This document shows positions 1-6,373 of a stretch of 57,898 nucleotides of DNA, one piece after another. The translations under genes were made by a program, and so were the position numbers. Source of the DNA: an uncultured Spartobacteria bacterium. GTDB taxonomy: Bacteria > Verrucomicrobiota > Verrucomicrobiia > Chthoniobacterales > Chthoniobacteraceae. Numbering within the stretch: the first letter of the stretch is position 1; every line of letters starts with the position of its first letter. The notes below the pieces were generated by a model. That model was not told the DNA's origin. It saw only the letters and a program-made list of their open reading frames with translations, and searched no databases. The stretch lies in NCBI GenBank assembly GCA_903919125.1, contig CAIXGS010000082.1:1-57898 (forward strand). The letters are read 5' to 3'.

Positions 1-97
1 ACCCAAGAGAGTGGATGCAAAAGCCAAAGCAGCTTGAAGGGAAAAATCTGGCTGAGATTTTCGACTGCTCGCTTCAATCCAGCTGACCACGTCCTCC
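1..97. repeat. Left copy of 97-bp terminal direct repeat
   Basis: These 97 bases are identical to 57802-57898. The repeat lies inside one reading frame that continues across the join, so the sequence closes into a circle of 57,801 bp. A fixed overlap of this size is most simply the assembly overlap of a circular or circularly permuted genome. A genuine short terminal repeat is less likely because it would cut the primase-helicase gene. Confidence 0.97.
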
Positions 98-1134
98 AAA
101 ATCCCAGGAGCCGACTGGCCATCTATTCTTATTAAAGGAGGAGCAATCTTTTCAGCGGGTGGAACGTAATGCTGAACTTCCTCGATAGCGACAGGCTCAA
201 CCAGAGCAATCCCAGACATCGGATTGATCCACCCAAGCGTCTGAGCCTCATGGAAGATCGACTCCAGCTGATAAGCACCCGACTTGAAAGACCTCCATTT
301 GAAGCCCATCAAATTTTTGTCATATTTATCTGATGTCTGACTCCACTCGTCCCAGAGTTCATAACCCGCAGCACCAAGATCCTTTAAAGCCTGACCGAAA
401 TTCACCCAGTCGTGATAATCATCAGAGCGGACAAACTTCAGCGCACTCCTTAATTCCTTGATTTGCTCTTCTGTCGCTAATCGACTGCCGAGCGATTCCT
501 GAACGAGAGGGACACCTTTGTGAGCGATGTCCCGCATGAACTCGGGAAGCGGAGAAGGGACGCATCCATTTAATGGATCAGATGATGCCTCCCACTCATA
601 CATCCTTCCAGACTGGTGGATGCTGGGCCATGCAATGAAGTACCCGTTCGCTTTGACATCGACGCCGGGACCCAACTGATTGGGCAGCCCATTGACTCCG
701 TAGGGATTTGAAAAGACAAAATGCTCACCACCCCCACCGGTCAGCTGATGGACATCTGAGCTGATTTTTCCGTGCTGCGCTTCAAGCATTTCAAGAGTGA
801 GGTAGCCACCGTTCCTCGGGTCGATATCGACCGTACAGAGTCCGGACGTTGAGCAGAGAATGCCGATGTTGAGCCGATGGTTGCCGGAAAACCACTTACG
901 AATAATCGCCTCATCAGTGGTTGCCTGCATCTGGCCCCGGGGAACCAAGAATCCATGAGGATGCTTTCCGGGTTTATCGCAAGATGCCTTTTTGCAGCCG
1001 CAGCCAACAAACTTTCCGTCTGGGTCGTGAATCGGTCCCCAGCAGGGAAGAACGCTCCATCCTTTTGCAGCGTAACCGAGGGCGGCCTTCAGCATGTTGG
1101 CTTGGTCAAAATCAATTATGTTGCTCACGCTCAT
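1..1134 (-). CDS. Primase-helicase, N-terminal part (prim-pol + PriCT-2); continues at the right end of the window
   Basis: The frame is open without a stop from ATG 1134 down to base 1 and joins the frame ending at 56626. The whole protein is 769 residues. Residues about 15-185 match the archaeo-eukaryotic primase/polymerase (prim-pol) fold: GWSVLP near 25, the metal-binding VDIDPRNGG near 102, GGGGEH near 133 and VKANGYFIAWPS near 160. Residues about 225-290 look like PriCT-2 (YHDWVNFGQAL, WDEWS, KWRSF). A P-loop ATPase follows in the other part. It should prime and unwind DNA at the phage origin. A CxCx5C cysteine cluster near residue 45 suggests a bound metal. The start overlaps the kilA-N stop as ATGA, so the two are translationally coupled. 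Confidence 0.9.
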   Translation of the reverse strand, partial: MSVSNIIDFDQANMLKAALGYAAKGWSVLPCWGPIHDPDGKFVGCGCKKASCDKPGKHPHGFLVPRGQMQATTDEAIIRKWFSGNHRLNIGILCSTSGLCTVDIDPRNGGYLTLEMLEAQHGKISSDVHQLTGGGGEHFVFSNPYGVNGLPNQLGPGVDVKANGYFIAWPSIHQSGRMYEWEASSDPLNGCVPSPLPEFMRDIAHKGVPLVQESLGSRLATEEQIKELRSALKFVRSDDYHDWVNFGQALKDLGAAGYELWDEWSQTSDKYDKNLMGFKWRSFKSGAYQLESIFHEAQTLGWINPMSGIALVEPVAIEEVQHYVPPAEKIAPPLIRIDGQSAPGILEDVVSWIEASSRKSQPDFSLQAALAFASTLLG

Positions 1135-1703
1135 TGAACCCCAGCCCTTAGTGCGTTGACGGAATGCTCTCGCTTGATGATCCTTTGACGAAGCCGGTTG
1201 GATGCCGCCCCAATGAACTCTGCGAGTTGAGCATCGGTCACCTCAAGACAATCACCTGGAGACACTAGAATCCGCAACATGGTTGACGGCGTTAAAATGT
1301 AAGCGTCGTTGGGGATCGGATGAATTTGTCGCTGTCCCGTGTAGTCGGTGGACAGCATCCAACGGCGAGGGATAGCGCTGATTGGGGGAATGGCAGCATT
1401 GTGTTGTCCATCGAATGCCCTAATCACCGCCAAATGGAATTTAGGACTGATCCACATCGCATAGGCGTAGACCAGTTCCCTGCAGACGTAGGTGCCTCGG
1501 AAAGCGCCGCCGTTGATGGTCTTAGTAGCACTACACGTTTCTGTGGAGTGGATTTCAGTGATCAGCGCCTGAGTGGTATCAAGGCGGAGGAACAGATATG
1601 GCTGATGCTTACGAGCATTGCCTGCGGCCTTATGAAGATCGTTGAGAGAATAGAGACCGTCGTGCAGACGGATTTCGGACGTGAGAACGGTAAGTGTGTT
1701 CAT
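1131..1703 (-). CDS. KilA-N domain protein (candidate antirepressor/regulator)
   Basis: The protein has 190 residues. The N-terminal 100 residues match KilA-N: DGLYSLNDLHKAAGN near 13, a central FLRLDTTQALI, and RGTYVCRELVYAYAMWISPKF. KilA-N is a DNA-binding domain of large DNA viruses and phage antirepressors. The C-terminal 90 residues are not recognised. ATG 1703 was chosen over the longer upstream frame because it has an AGGA ribosome site nine bases ahead and follows directly on a structured leader. That leader's closing stem (1704-1712 with 1781-1789) hides this ribosome site, so translation is probably regulated by RNA folding. The gene is coupled to the primase-helicase by an ATGA overlap. 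Confidence 0.85.
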   Translation of the reverse strand: MNTLTVLTSEIRLHDGLYSLNDLHKAAGNARKHQPYLFLRLDTTQALITEIHSTETCSATKTINGGAFRGTYVCRELVYAYAMWISPKFHLAVIRAFDGQHNAAIPPISAIPRRWMLSTDYTGQRQIHPIPNDAYILTPSTMLRILVSPGDCLEVTDAQLAEFIGAASNRLRQRIIKREHSVNALRAGVQ

Positions 1704-1789
1704 GTGCTTTCCTAGTTGCGGATTTGAACCGCCTCCCCGACGCCAATCGGGTGGGCGACCGAACGAGAGTTGGCGTACCGGGAAAGCAC
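1704..1789 (-). ncRNA. Structured leader element A, cloverleaf-like, sequestering the kilA-N ribosome site
   Basis: A perfect 9-bp inverted repeat (1704-1712 and 1781-1789) closes three internal hairpins on the minus strand. They are a CCAAC/GTTCGG arm (1759-1773), a CCCGA-TTGGCG-TCGGG hairpin (1736-1751) and a T-arm-like GCGG-TTCAAAT-CCGC hairpin (1718-1732). The 3' closing strand, GGAAAGCAC, contains the AGGA ribosome site and abuts the kilA-N ATG. The fold resembles a tRNA, but five bases separate the T-like arm from the closing stem, so it is not a tRNA. A CAGTC-GCAA-GACTG hairpin (1794-1807) lies just upstream. Possible identities are a C4-antisense-type RNA (known upstream of phage antirepressors) or an unrecognised riboswitch. 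Confidence 0.6.
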
Positions 1790-1844
1790 CGGCCAGTCTT
1801 GCGACTGCTCCCGCCCGGCCACCCATAACAGGAGACACAGGCAC

Positions 1845-1871
1845 AAAAAAGCCGCGAGACATGAGCGCGGC
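1845..1871 (-). terminator. Intrinsic terminator of leader element B
   Basis: On the minus strand a GCCGCG/CGCGGC stem (1866-1871 with 1851-1856) is followed by six T (1845-1850). Its 5' strand can instead pair upstream with GCGGC (1877-1881), so termination may be conditional. Confidence 0.75.
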
Positions 1872-1930
1872 TAGTTGCCGCTTTCCTCGGGACGCCAATC
1901 CCGGCCGTCCATGTGGGACGACGGGGAAAG
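1845..1930 (-). ncRNA. Structured leader element B, related to element A, ending in a terminator
   Basis: On the minus strand CTTTCC (1925-1930) can pair with GGAAAG (1881-1886). This encloses a CCGTC/GACGG hairpin (1905-1924) and a CGGGA-TTGGCG-TCCCG hairpin (1888-1903). The last has the same six-base loop and closing A-T pair as the hairpin in element A, but its G-C pairs are inverted. That is a covariation sign of a conserved RNA structure. Both elements also share CAACTAG downstream. GCGGC-AACTA-GCCGC (1867-1881) can form a hairpin that excludes the following terminator stem, which looks like an attenuator. Confidence 0.6.
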
Positions 1931-1987
1931 AGTAAACCCTCTGTGAAGCGGTTGTAAAGGGCTGGCTGAGAGTGGAAGATAAAAAGT

Positions 1988-2194
1988 TCATCCGTTACTC
2001 CCCGCACTGCGATAGGCTGGTGCTGGAAAATCAATTCCCCGCTGATAACGACGAAACTCTTTCTCTTGGCAAATTTGCGAAATCGCTTCACGCTCAGAGC
2101 TTTTATGCATATTTAAATGATTAGCTATGTCGTTGACGGTAAATTTCAACTTTCTCAAAGCGATTACTTGCTTACGAAAATCAGAATCAATCAT
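1988..2194 (-). CDS. Small helix-turn-helix protein
   Basis: The protein has 68 residues. The N-terminal half (FRKQVIALRKLKFTVNDIANHL) reads as a resolvase/Hin-type helix-turn-helix; the basic C-terminal tail is not recognised. ATG 2194 is preceded by a strong GGGGGGA ribosome site and overlaps the end of the previous gene by eight bases. It lies third after cro in the leftward early operon and is probably a small transcriptional regulator. No specific function can be assigned. Confidence 0.65.
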   Translation of the reverse strand: MIDSDFRKQVIALRKLKFTVNDIANHLNMHKSSEREAISQICQEKEFRRYQRGIDFPAPAYRSAGSNG

Positions 2195-2510
2195 CTTCCC
2201 CCCAGGTCTTTCTTGGTTTTGTAATGCCCAGCCGCCAGGCTCTCGCGTGAACGGCGCCGACAGTCCTTTTTGATAGCTTTTTTGCAATCAAATCGGCCTT
2301 TACTAGTCGGTAGAACAGCTGAACCGTAATATCCTCAATTTTGGTCCAGACCTGCCTTCCGGTTAGGTTTAGATATAACGCGCGCTTGTGGATCGCCTGG
2401 GGAGTTCTGCCGATCAATCTAGAGAGCCTCTTGGCTCCCACGTTTCTATAAAGGCTGATGATTTGCTGATCTTCATCACTCATCCATCGGCTTCTCACTG
2501 TGACTCTCAC
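2187..2510 (-). CDS. Myb/SANT-like DNA-binding protein
   Basis: The protein has 107 residues, with two similar segments: residues 9-45 (W, then RLSRLIGRTPQAIHKRAL) and about 53-95 (W, then AKKLSKRTVGAVHARAWRLG). Each looks like a tryptophan-initiated Myb/SANT-type helix-turn-helix. The GTG start at 2510 was kept because it retains the first conserved tryptophan, which a later ATG at 2483 would lose. The gene lies in the leftward early operon between two other small DNA-binding proteins and is probably regulatory. Confidence 0.65.
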   Translation of the reverse strand: MRVTVRSRWMSDEDQQIISLYRNVGAKRLSRLIGRTPQAIHKRALYLNLTGRQVWTKIEDITVQLFYRLVKADLIAKKLSKRTVGAVHARAWRLGITKPRKTWGEDD

Positions 2511-2723
2511 TCACTCAAAGCCAGTACGTTTTTCATCGATTTCATCAATGCATTTAGGTATCTTTGACGTAAGCCCATAGAGCTTTTCATTGACAAGGTC
2601 GTGGACATACGCGGCCAGCTCTTTACGCTCATACATCGCAAGATGTGAAAGCATGAAAAAGCTATGGTCATCTAAACGGAGTGCAACTGTGTGAATGCGT
2701 TTTCCTTGCTTCATCTCGATCAC
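2511..2723 (-). CDS. Ribbon-helix-helix-like small protein
   Basis: The protein has 70 residues. A short strand (HTVALRLDD) followed by two helices (HSFFMLSHLAMYERKELAAYVHD and onward) fits the Arc/CopG ribbon-helix-helix pattern. The GTG start at 2723 was taken; ATG 2714 is equally possible and loses only three residues. It directly precedes the Myb-like gene with no gap. A DNA-binding role is inferred from the fold only. Confidence 0.55.
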   Translation of the reverse strand: MIEMKQGKRIHTVALRLDDHSFFMLSHLAMYERKELAAYVHDLVNEKLYGLTSKIPKCIDEIDEKRTGFE

Positions 2724-2770
2724 TTTAGCTGTCCCTTAAAAGGTTCTTTTTATAATTTAGGAAATCCCGC

Positions 2771-3007
2771 TCAGACGCGGGGGCGTTGTACGAACAAACT
2801 ATTTTTAGAATCTTTACTTATAGGGTTATCATTCCAAGCCGGCAAAAGCTCATGTAAGCCCAGCCGGTATGCGGCACCAGTCACACGATCGATCTGCGCT
2901 TGATCAAGCTCAGATGACCACTGTGAAATGCGACCTCGCGTTAACCCAAGCGCCCTGGCAAGAGCCGAGGCGCTTCCAAAAATGTTTATTGCTTCTACTT
3001 TGTTCAT
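2771..3007 (-). CDS. Cro-like repressor
   Basis: The protein has 78 residues and a helix-turn-helix (IFGSASALARALGLTRGRISQW) typical of Cro/YdaS-like phage regulators: an AALA-type first helix and RxxISQW recognition helix. It is divergent from the cI-like gene across a 73-bp control region. That arrangement and its position at the head of the leftward early operon support the Cro role. ATG 3007 fits the helix-turn-helix starting at residue 10. A weak CCCGC/GCGGG hairpin (2767-2781) overlaps its 3' end. Confidence 0.8.
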   Translation of the reverse strand: MNKVEAINIFGSASALARALGLTRGRISQWSSELDQAQIDRVTGAAYRLGLHELLPAWNDNPISKDSKNSLFVQRPRV

Positions 3008-3015
3008 GCCTGATA

Positions 3016-3045
3016 TGTATAGCACAATCAACATCCCTGATGCAA
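3016..3045 (-). promoter_or_regulatory. Putative cro promoter
   Basis: On the minus strand TTGCAT (3040-3045) and TATACA (3016-3021) are separated by 18 bases. Transcription would start about two bases before the cro ATG, giving an almost leaderless message. CI and Cro operators should lie in 3008-3080, but I could not define a convincing repeated operator there. Confidence 0.5.
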
Positions 3046-3080
3046 GCTCACTTAACAGCGAAAGTTTTATGCTTCCTGGA

Positions 3081-3848
3081 ATGAACACATTGCAAGAACG
3101 GTTAATTTGGGCTTTACGACATTCCGGTCTAAAAAAGATTGACCTGGCTCGCGAGTGCGGCGTCACTCGGTCTGCTGTGTCCTTTTGGTTCAACGGCTCC
3201 ACTCAGTCGATTGAAGGCGCAAATTTGACCAACGCGGCCAGGGCTACTGGGGTAAACCCTTTTTGGCTTGCAACCGGCAAAGGACCAAGGTTAAATAGCG
3301 ATAAGGGAGATATTTATCAAAGCAACAAGGAAGCTGAAGAAGTTTTAAAACAAGAGGATTCAGGCGATTATTTTCAAAAACCAATCAATATTGATGATGA
3401 CAATTATGAAATTAATGCAACAGGGTCCCAAAAGGGGTTGTATAAAGTGCCAAAAATAAGCTGGGTTCAAGCAGGTAGCTGGTCAGAGGCGGTCGATCAT
3501 CATCCACCAGGAGGTGCTGATGAGTATCTAATTACCGACATCAAAGCGAGCGATCACGCGTTCGCGCTGGACATTCGGGGTAATAGCATGACTCCCGAAT
3601 TCAAGGATGGTGATAAAATCATCGTCGATCCGCTGGTTCAGCCTAACCCCGGCGATTTCGTCGTTGCTAAAAACGACAAGGGCGAAGTGACGTTTAAAAA
3701 ATACAGGCCGAGGGGCTATACGCCAGAAGGCCAATTGATCTTTGAGTTGGTCCCATTGAACGACGACTACGCTTCCCTACGGTCAGACATCACTCTCATC
3801 AGCATTGTCGGTACCGTAATCGAACACCGAAAACGGTTACGCCATTAA
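3081..3848 (+). CDS. CI-like S24-family repressor
   Basis: The protein has 255 residues. An N-terminal XRE helix-turn-helix (residues 8-60, KIDLARECGVTRSAVSFW) is joined by an acidic linker to a C-terminal S24/LexA-type autoprotease. The Ala131-Gly132 cleavage site, the nucleophile Ser169 in GNSMTP and the catalytic lysine at 206/207 (VTFKK) are present. It should maintain lysogeny and be inactivated by RecA-stimulated self-cleavage after DNA damage. The start at 3081 lacks a good ribosome site. TATGCT at 3068-3073 could be a -10 box, placing the transcript start near the ATG as in lambda pRM. This leaderless model is inference. Confidence 0.92.
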   Translation: MNTLQERLIWALRHSGLKKIDLARECGVTRSAVSFWFNGSTQSIEGANLTNAARATGVNPFWLATGKGPRLNSDKGDIYQSNKEAEEVLKQEDSGDYFQKPINIDDDNYEINATGSQKGLYKVPKISWVQAGSWSEAVDHHPPGGADEYLITDIKASDHAFALDIRGNSMTPEFKDGDKIIVDPLVQPNPGDFVVAKNDKGEVTFKKYRPRGYTPEGQLIFELVPLNDDYASLRSDITLISIVGTVIEHRKRLRH

Positions 3849-3870
3849 AAAAATCTACTGCCTGAGACAA

Positions 3871-3895
3871 AAACCTGCTGCTTGCGGGTTTTTTT
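3871..3895 (+). terminator. Intrinsic terminator after cI
   Basis: An eight-base-pair stem AAACCTGC/GCGGGTTT with a TGCTT loop is followed by a T run. It separates the cI transcript from the rightward early promoter just downstream. Confidence 0.85.
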
Positions 3896-3917
3896 ACGTC
3901 TAATGTGTTTAGCAGGG

Positions 3918-3945
3918 TTGACAACTGTTTAGCGCGCGCTACAAT
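3918..3945 (+). promoter_or_regulatory. Rightward early promoter
   Basis: TTGACA (3918-3923) and TACAAT (3940-3945) are separated by 16 bases, close to the sigma-70 consensus. It heads the whole plus-strand early operon. No operator was recognised, so whether CI controls it is unknown. The roughly 90-base leader that follows contains a CTCAAA/TTTGAG hairpin (3977-3994), which could be a processing or antitermination signal. Confidence 0.75.
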
Positions 3946-4043
3946 ACAGCCAAGTCACCGCCTTTTTAGGCAATGCCTCAAACAACAATTTGAGAGCTGG
4001 TGGCCCCAATTTTTGATCCAGGTCAACTTTTTGGAGGCTTTTT

Positions 4044-4124
4044 GTGAACATTTTAGAAATCCTCACCCCCGTGATCCTGGGGTTAGCACTCGCTTACAGC
4101 TATTTCGGGGAGGGCGTTCTATGA
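4044..4124 (+). CDS. 26-residue hydrophobic peptide
   Basis: A GTG start with a good GGAGG ribosome site eight bases ahead opens a 26-codon frame encoding one predicted membrane helix (ILEILTPVILGLALAYSYF). Its TGA overlaps the ATG of the next gene as ATGA, the coupling used throughout this genome. It is the first gene of the rightward early operon. Function is unknown; small early membrane peptides in phages may alter the host envelope or exclude superinfection. Confidence 0.5.
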   Translation: MNILEILTPVILGLALAYSYFGEGVL

Positions 4125-4399
4125 ACATTTCTCTTCGCGGAATTCCTGTTTCTGTCGATTTTGAACGCATTCCTTATATACCGACAAATTTCTCCGGTCA
4201 TCCAGACTCTTGGTCAGATCGAGAAGAAGAAGAGATCGAGATCAACACTGTGGAGTGGCGAACCAAAGGGTTTGTTATTCGTAACGGTCTGCGCGAGGAA
4301 GCAGAGGTCTTCGTGGATGTATATCCACTGATACACGAAGAAGACCTTTGCGAGATTGAAGAAAAAATCGCAAAACTCGAAAGGCCGGACGATGTTTGA
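4121..4399 (+). CDS. Early acidic protein of unknown function
   Basis: The protein has 92 residues and is not recognised. It is acidic (a DREEEEIEIN stretch near residue 30) with a predicted beta-rich centre and acidic C-terminal helix. ATG 4121 was chosen because GGGGAGGG lies just upstream and the ATG overlaps the stop of the small hydrophobic peptide. A longer upstream frame would run back over the early promoter and is rejected. Confidence 0.65.
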   Translation: MNISLRGIPVSVDFERIPYIPTNFSGHPDSWSDREEEEIEINTVEWRTKGFVIRNGLREEAEVFVDVYPLIHEEDLCEIEEKIAKLERPDDV

Positions 4400-4571
4400 A
4401 ACCTTCGTAACCATTTCTGTTTTAGTCGCCATTATGGGCGCGGCTTCGGCCAGTCTATGGATATCCGAGAATATATTTGATCTAGACATAGACATTCGGT
4501 CAGAGTTGGAAGAAGAGCTGGATTCCCTTTCTCAAAAGCTAAATCATGAATTGAAATTGAAGAATAAGTAG
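4392..4571 (+). CDS. Small single-pass membrane protein
   Basis: The protein has 59 residues: one N-terminal membrane helix (FVTISVLVAIMGAASASLWI) followed by an acidic, coiled-coil-like tail (SELEEELDSLSQKLNHEL). It overlaps the preceding gene by eight bases. The next 126 bases (4572-4697) hold no gene; inverted CACTG/CAGTG sequences there may form a leader structure ahead of the recombination module. Function unknown. Confidence 0.55.
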   Translation: MFETFVTISVLVAIMGAASASLWISENIFDLDIDIRSELEEELDSLSQKLNHELKLKNK

Positions 4572-4697
4572 TCGGCAAGGATGAGGTGCGTCAGTAGTGC
4601 CTGCCAAAAACACTGAAGCCGGTCGAGTGCGCCCACTTTCTCTCCAGTGTCCGGGAAGCGAGGGGCCGGTAAAACCTAACAACATTGAGGAAAGACA

Positions 4698-5096
4698 ATG
4701 AGCGCGATACTAAAAGAAATACCAGACGACGAAAGGCTGGAATACCTAAAAGGCGCATGGCATGAATGTTATCTGCAGGAAAAAGAAGCGAATAAAAATC
4801 GCATCTTGGTTGAAAGGGAAATCTTTAATCTGCTTCCGATCGAGCCAGAGGGATCTTACAAGTTTGATGAGGTGACCATCGTCACGGGATTCAATAGAGC
4901 TTGGGATCAGGAAAAGCTTTTTGAGCTTCAAGCAGAAATAAAACCGGAATTCTTTCCCTTTCACGCGGAGTTAAAAGAAAGCCGAAAAGACAGCAAGATC
5001 ATCGAGGATCGCTTTCCTGATCTTTGGGAAAAGATTAAACCAGCCCTGACCACGAAACCGAAAAAACCATCATTTAGCTTTAAGGAAAAAACATGA
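4698..5096 (+). CDS. Recombination-module protein of unknown function
   Basis: The protein has 132 residues. It starts after a GAGGAAAG ribosome site and overlaps the Sak4-like ATPase gene by four bases, so the two are coupled. It is charged and mainly helical, with a lysine-rich C-terminal tail. A gene of similar size often precedes the ATPase in phage recombination modules, but I recognise no domain. The 45-85 segment (VTIVTGFNRAWDQEKLFEL) is the most ordered looking. Confidence 0.7.
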   Translation: MSAILKEIPDDERLEYLKGAWHECYLQEKEANKNRILVEREIFNLLPIEPEGSYKFDEVTIVTGFNRAWDQEKLFELQAEIKPEFFPFHAELKESRKDSKIIEDRFPDLWEKIKPALTTKPKKPSFSFKEKT

Positions 5097-5854
5097 TTTC
5101 TCTTGCAACGCTTAAACGCAATAAGCCAAAGGCCCCACGCATCATTATTTATGGCGATGCAGGTATTGGTAAAACAACCTTTGCAGTGTCTGCCCCGGAC
5201 CCTGTAGTGATTCAAACTGAGGACGGATTGGGACCCCTGGATGTCACTTCGTTTCCTCTTGCGTCTTCTTATGAAGATGTTATGGACATGTTGGCGTCAT
5301 TGTTTACCGAAGAACATGAGTTTCAGACTCTTGTACTTGACTCCCTTGACTGGTTAGAGCCGCTTATCTGGCAGCGCGTTTGTCAGAACAATAAAGTTGA
5401 GTCTATAGAGCGACTCGGATTCGGGAAGGGGTACGTTGAAGCTATTTACCATTGGAGAGCTTTCTTTGACGGTATTACCGCGCTTCGCGACCACAAAAAT
5501 ATGACGATCATCATGACCGCTCATAACGAAATTAAGCGAGTGGAAGACCCAACCCTTCCAGCTTACGACCGACATGATCTGAAACTCCATAAAAGAGCGT
5601 CAGCGATTGCTGAAGAGTTTGCCGACATCATTTTGTTTGCCTCCGCACCCGTAAATACCGTCAGTGAAGACGCCGGTTATAAATCAACCCGCATCAGAGC
5701 TGTCGCTGGGTCGGGTGAGCGAATTATGCACAGCGTGGGTCAACCAGCTTTTCTCGCGAAATCAAGATTTCCTCTTCCACCGACGATGCCGCTGTCGTGG
5801 AAGGCGTTTGCTCAAGCCCTTACCGGTGAAAGTAAAGAATCAAAAGCGGCCTAA
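5093..5854 (+). CDS. Sak4-like AAA/RecA-fold ATPase (single-strand annealing recombinase)
   Basis: The protein has 253 residues, with Walker A GDAGIGKT at 21-28 and a Walker B strand TLVLDS with Asp83. The overall pattern is that of the phage Sak4-type RecA-like ATPase. This family promotes strand annealing and invasion together with a phage SSB. The next gene encodes a DUF669 SSB and the one after that a Cas4/RecB-like nuclease, the usual company. The C-terminal ten residues are polar. It acts in the cytoplasm on phage DNA during replication and repair. Confidence 0.85.
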   Translation: MISLATLKRNKPKAPRIIIYGDAGIGKTTFAVSAPDPVVIQTEDGLGPLDVTSFPLASSYEDVMDMLASLFTEEHEFQTLVLDSLDWLEPLIWQRVCQNNKVESIERLGFGKGYVEAIYHWRAFFDGITALRDHKNMTIIMTAHNEIKRVEDPTLPAYDRHDLKLHKRASAIAEEFADIILFASAPVNTVSEDAGYKSTRIRAVAGSGERIMHSVGQPAFLAKSRFPLPPTMPLSWKAFAQALTGESKESKAA

Positions 5855-5887
5855 AAACAATTAACACAAACGATAAAGGTAAAAACC

Positions 5888-6367
5888 ATGTCATTTTTTG
5901 AAAATTTTAACGCTTCAAACGTTAACCCAAACGATCAGTTTTCCCCTCTTCCAGCTGGAAATTACGAGGTCATGATTACAGACGCAGAGATCAGGCACAC
6001 AAAAGATGGCCAAGGCACTTACATGAGACTAGCCCTTGATGTCCAAGGCGGCCAGTACCAGGGGAGAAAGATTTTTCACAATTTAACTCGTGAAAATCGA
6101 AACAACGTTGCAAAAGAAATCGGCGAACGTCAGCTGAGTCAGATCTGCCACGCCATTGGGGTTCTTGAGCCAAAAGAAAAAGAAGACATTTTATTTAAGC
6201 CATTGGTTGCTGTTCTGAAGATCAGAAAGGGAAATGAGGGCTACTCGGATTCAAATGAGGTCCAGCGTTTTCAGACTCTGGCTAACAGTAATGGCGTCCC
6301 TTCATTCAGTGTGCCTCCTCAAGCAACAAGGCAGCAGGCCAGTTCTGCTCCTTGGGCAGCACGGTAA
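5888..6367 (+). CDS. DUF669-family single-stranded DNA-binding protein
   Basis: The protein has 159 residues. The beginning (FENFNASNVNPNDQFSPLPAG) and the YEVMITDAE...LALDVQGGQYQGRKIF segment are characteristic of DUF669 phage SSBs, with a beta-barrel of about 130 residues. A proline/glutamine-rich tail ends in APWAAR, similar in position to the acidic or aromatic tails that contact partners. It probably coats single strands for the Sak4-like recombinase encoded just upstream. Confidence 0.85.
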   Translation: MSFFENFNASNVNPNDQFSPLPAGNYEVMITDAEIRHTKDGQGTYMRLALDVQGGQYQGRKIFHNLTRENRNNVAKEIGERQLSQICHAIGVLEPKEKEDILFKPLVAVLKIRKGNEGYSDSNEVQRFQTLANSNGVPSFSVPPQATRQQASSAPWAAR

Positions 6368-6373
6368 AAAATC

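Noticed and set aside
1704..1789. A tRNA gene on the minus strand
   Set aside because: The T-loop-like TTCAAAT and cloverleaf shape are suggestive, but five extra bases separate the T-like arm from the closing stem. The closing stem has nine pairs, there is no CCA-compatible end, and the stem contains the kilA-N ribosome site.
1630..2091. 153-residue minus-strand frame over the leader RNAs
   Set aside because: It overlaps the HTH gene, the structured RNAs and the start of kilA-N, and its translation shows no domain.
3905..4120. Long N-terminal extension of the 92-residue early protein
   Set aside because: It would start inside the early promoter and read through a small coupled peptide gene; the ATG at 4121 has a strong ribosome site.
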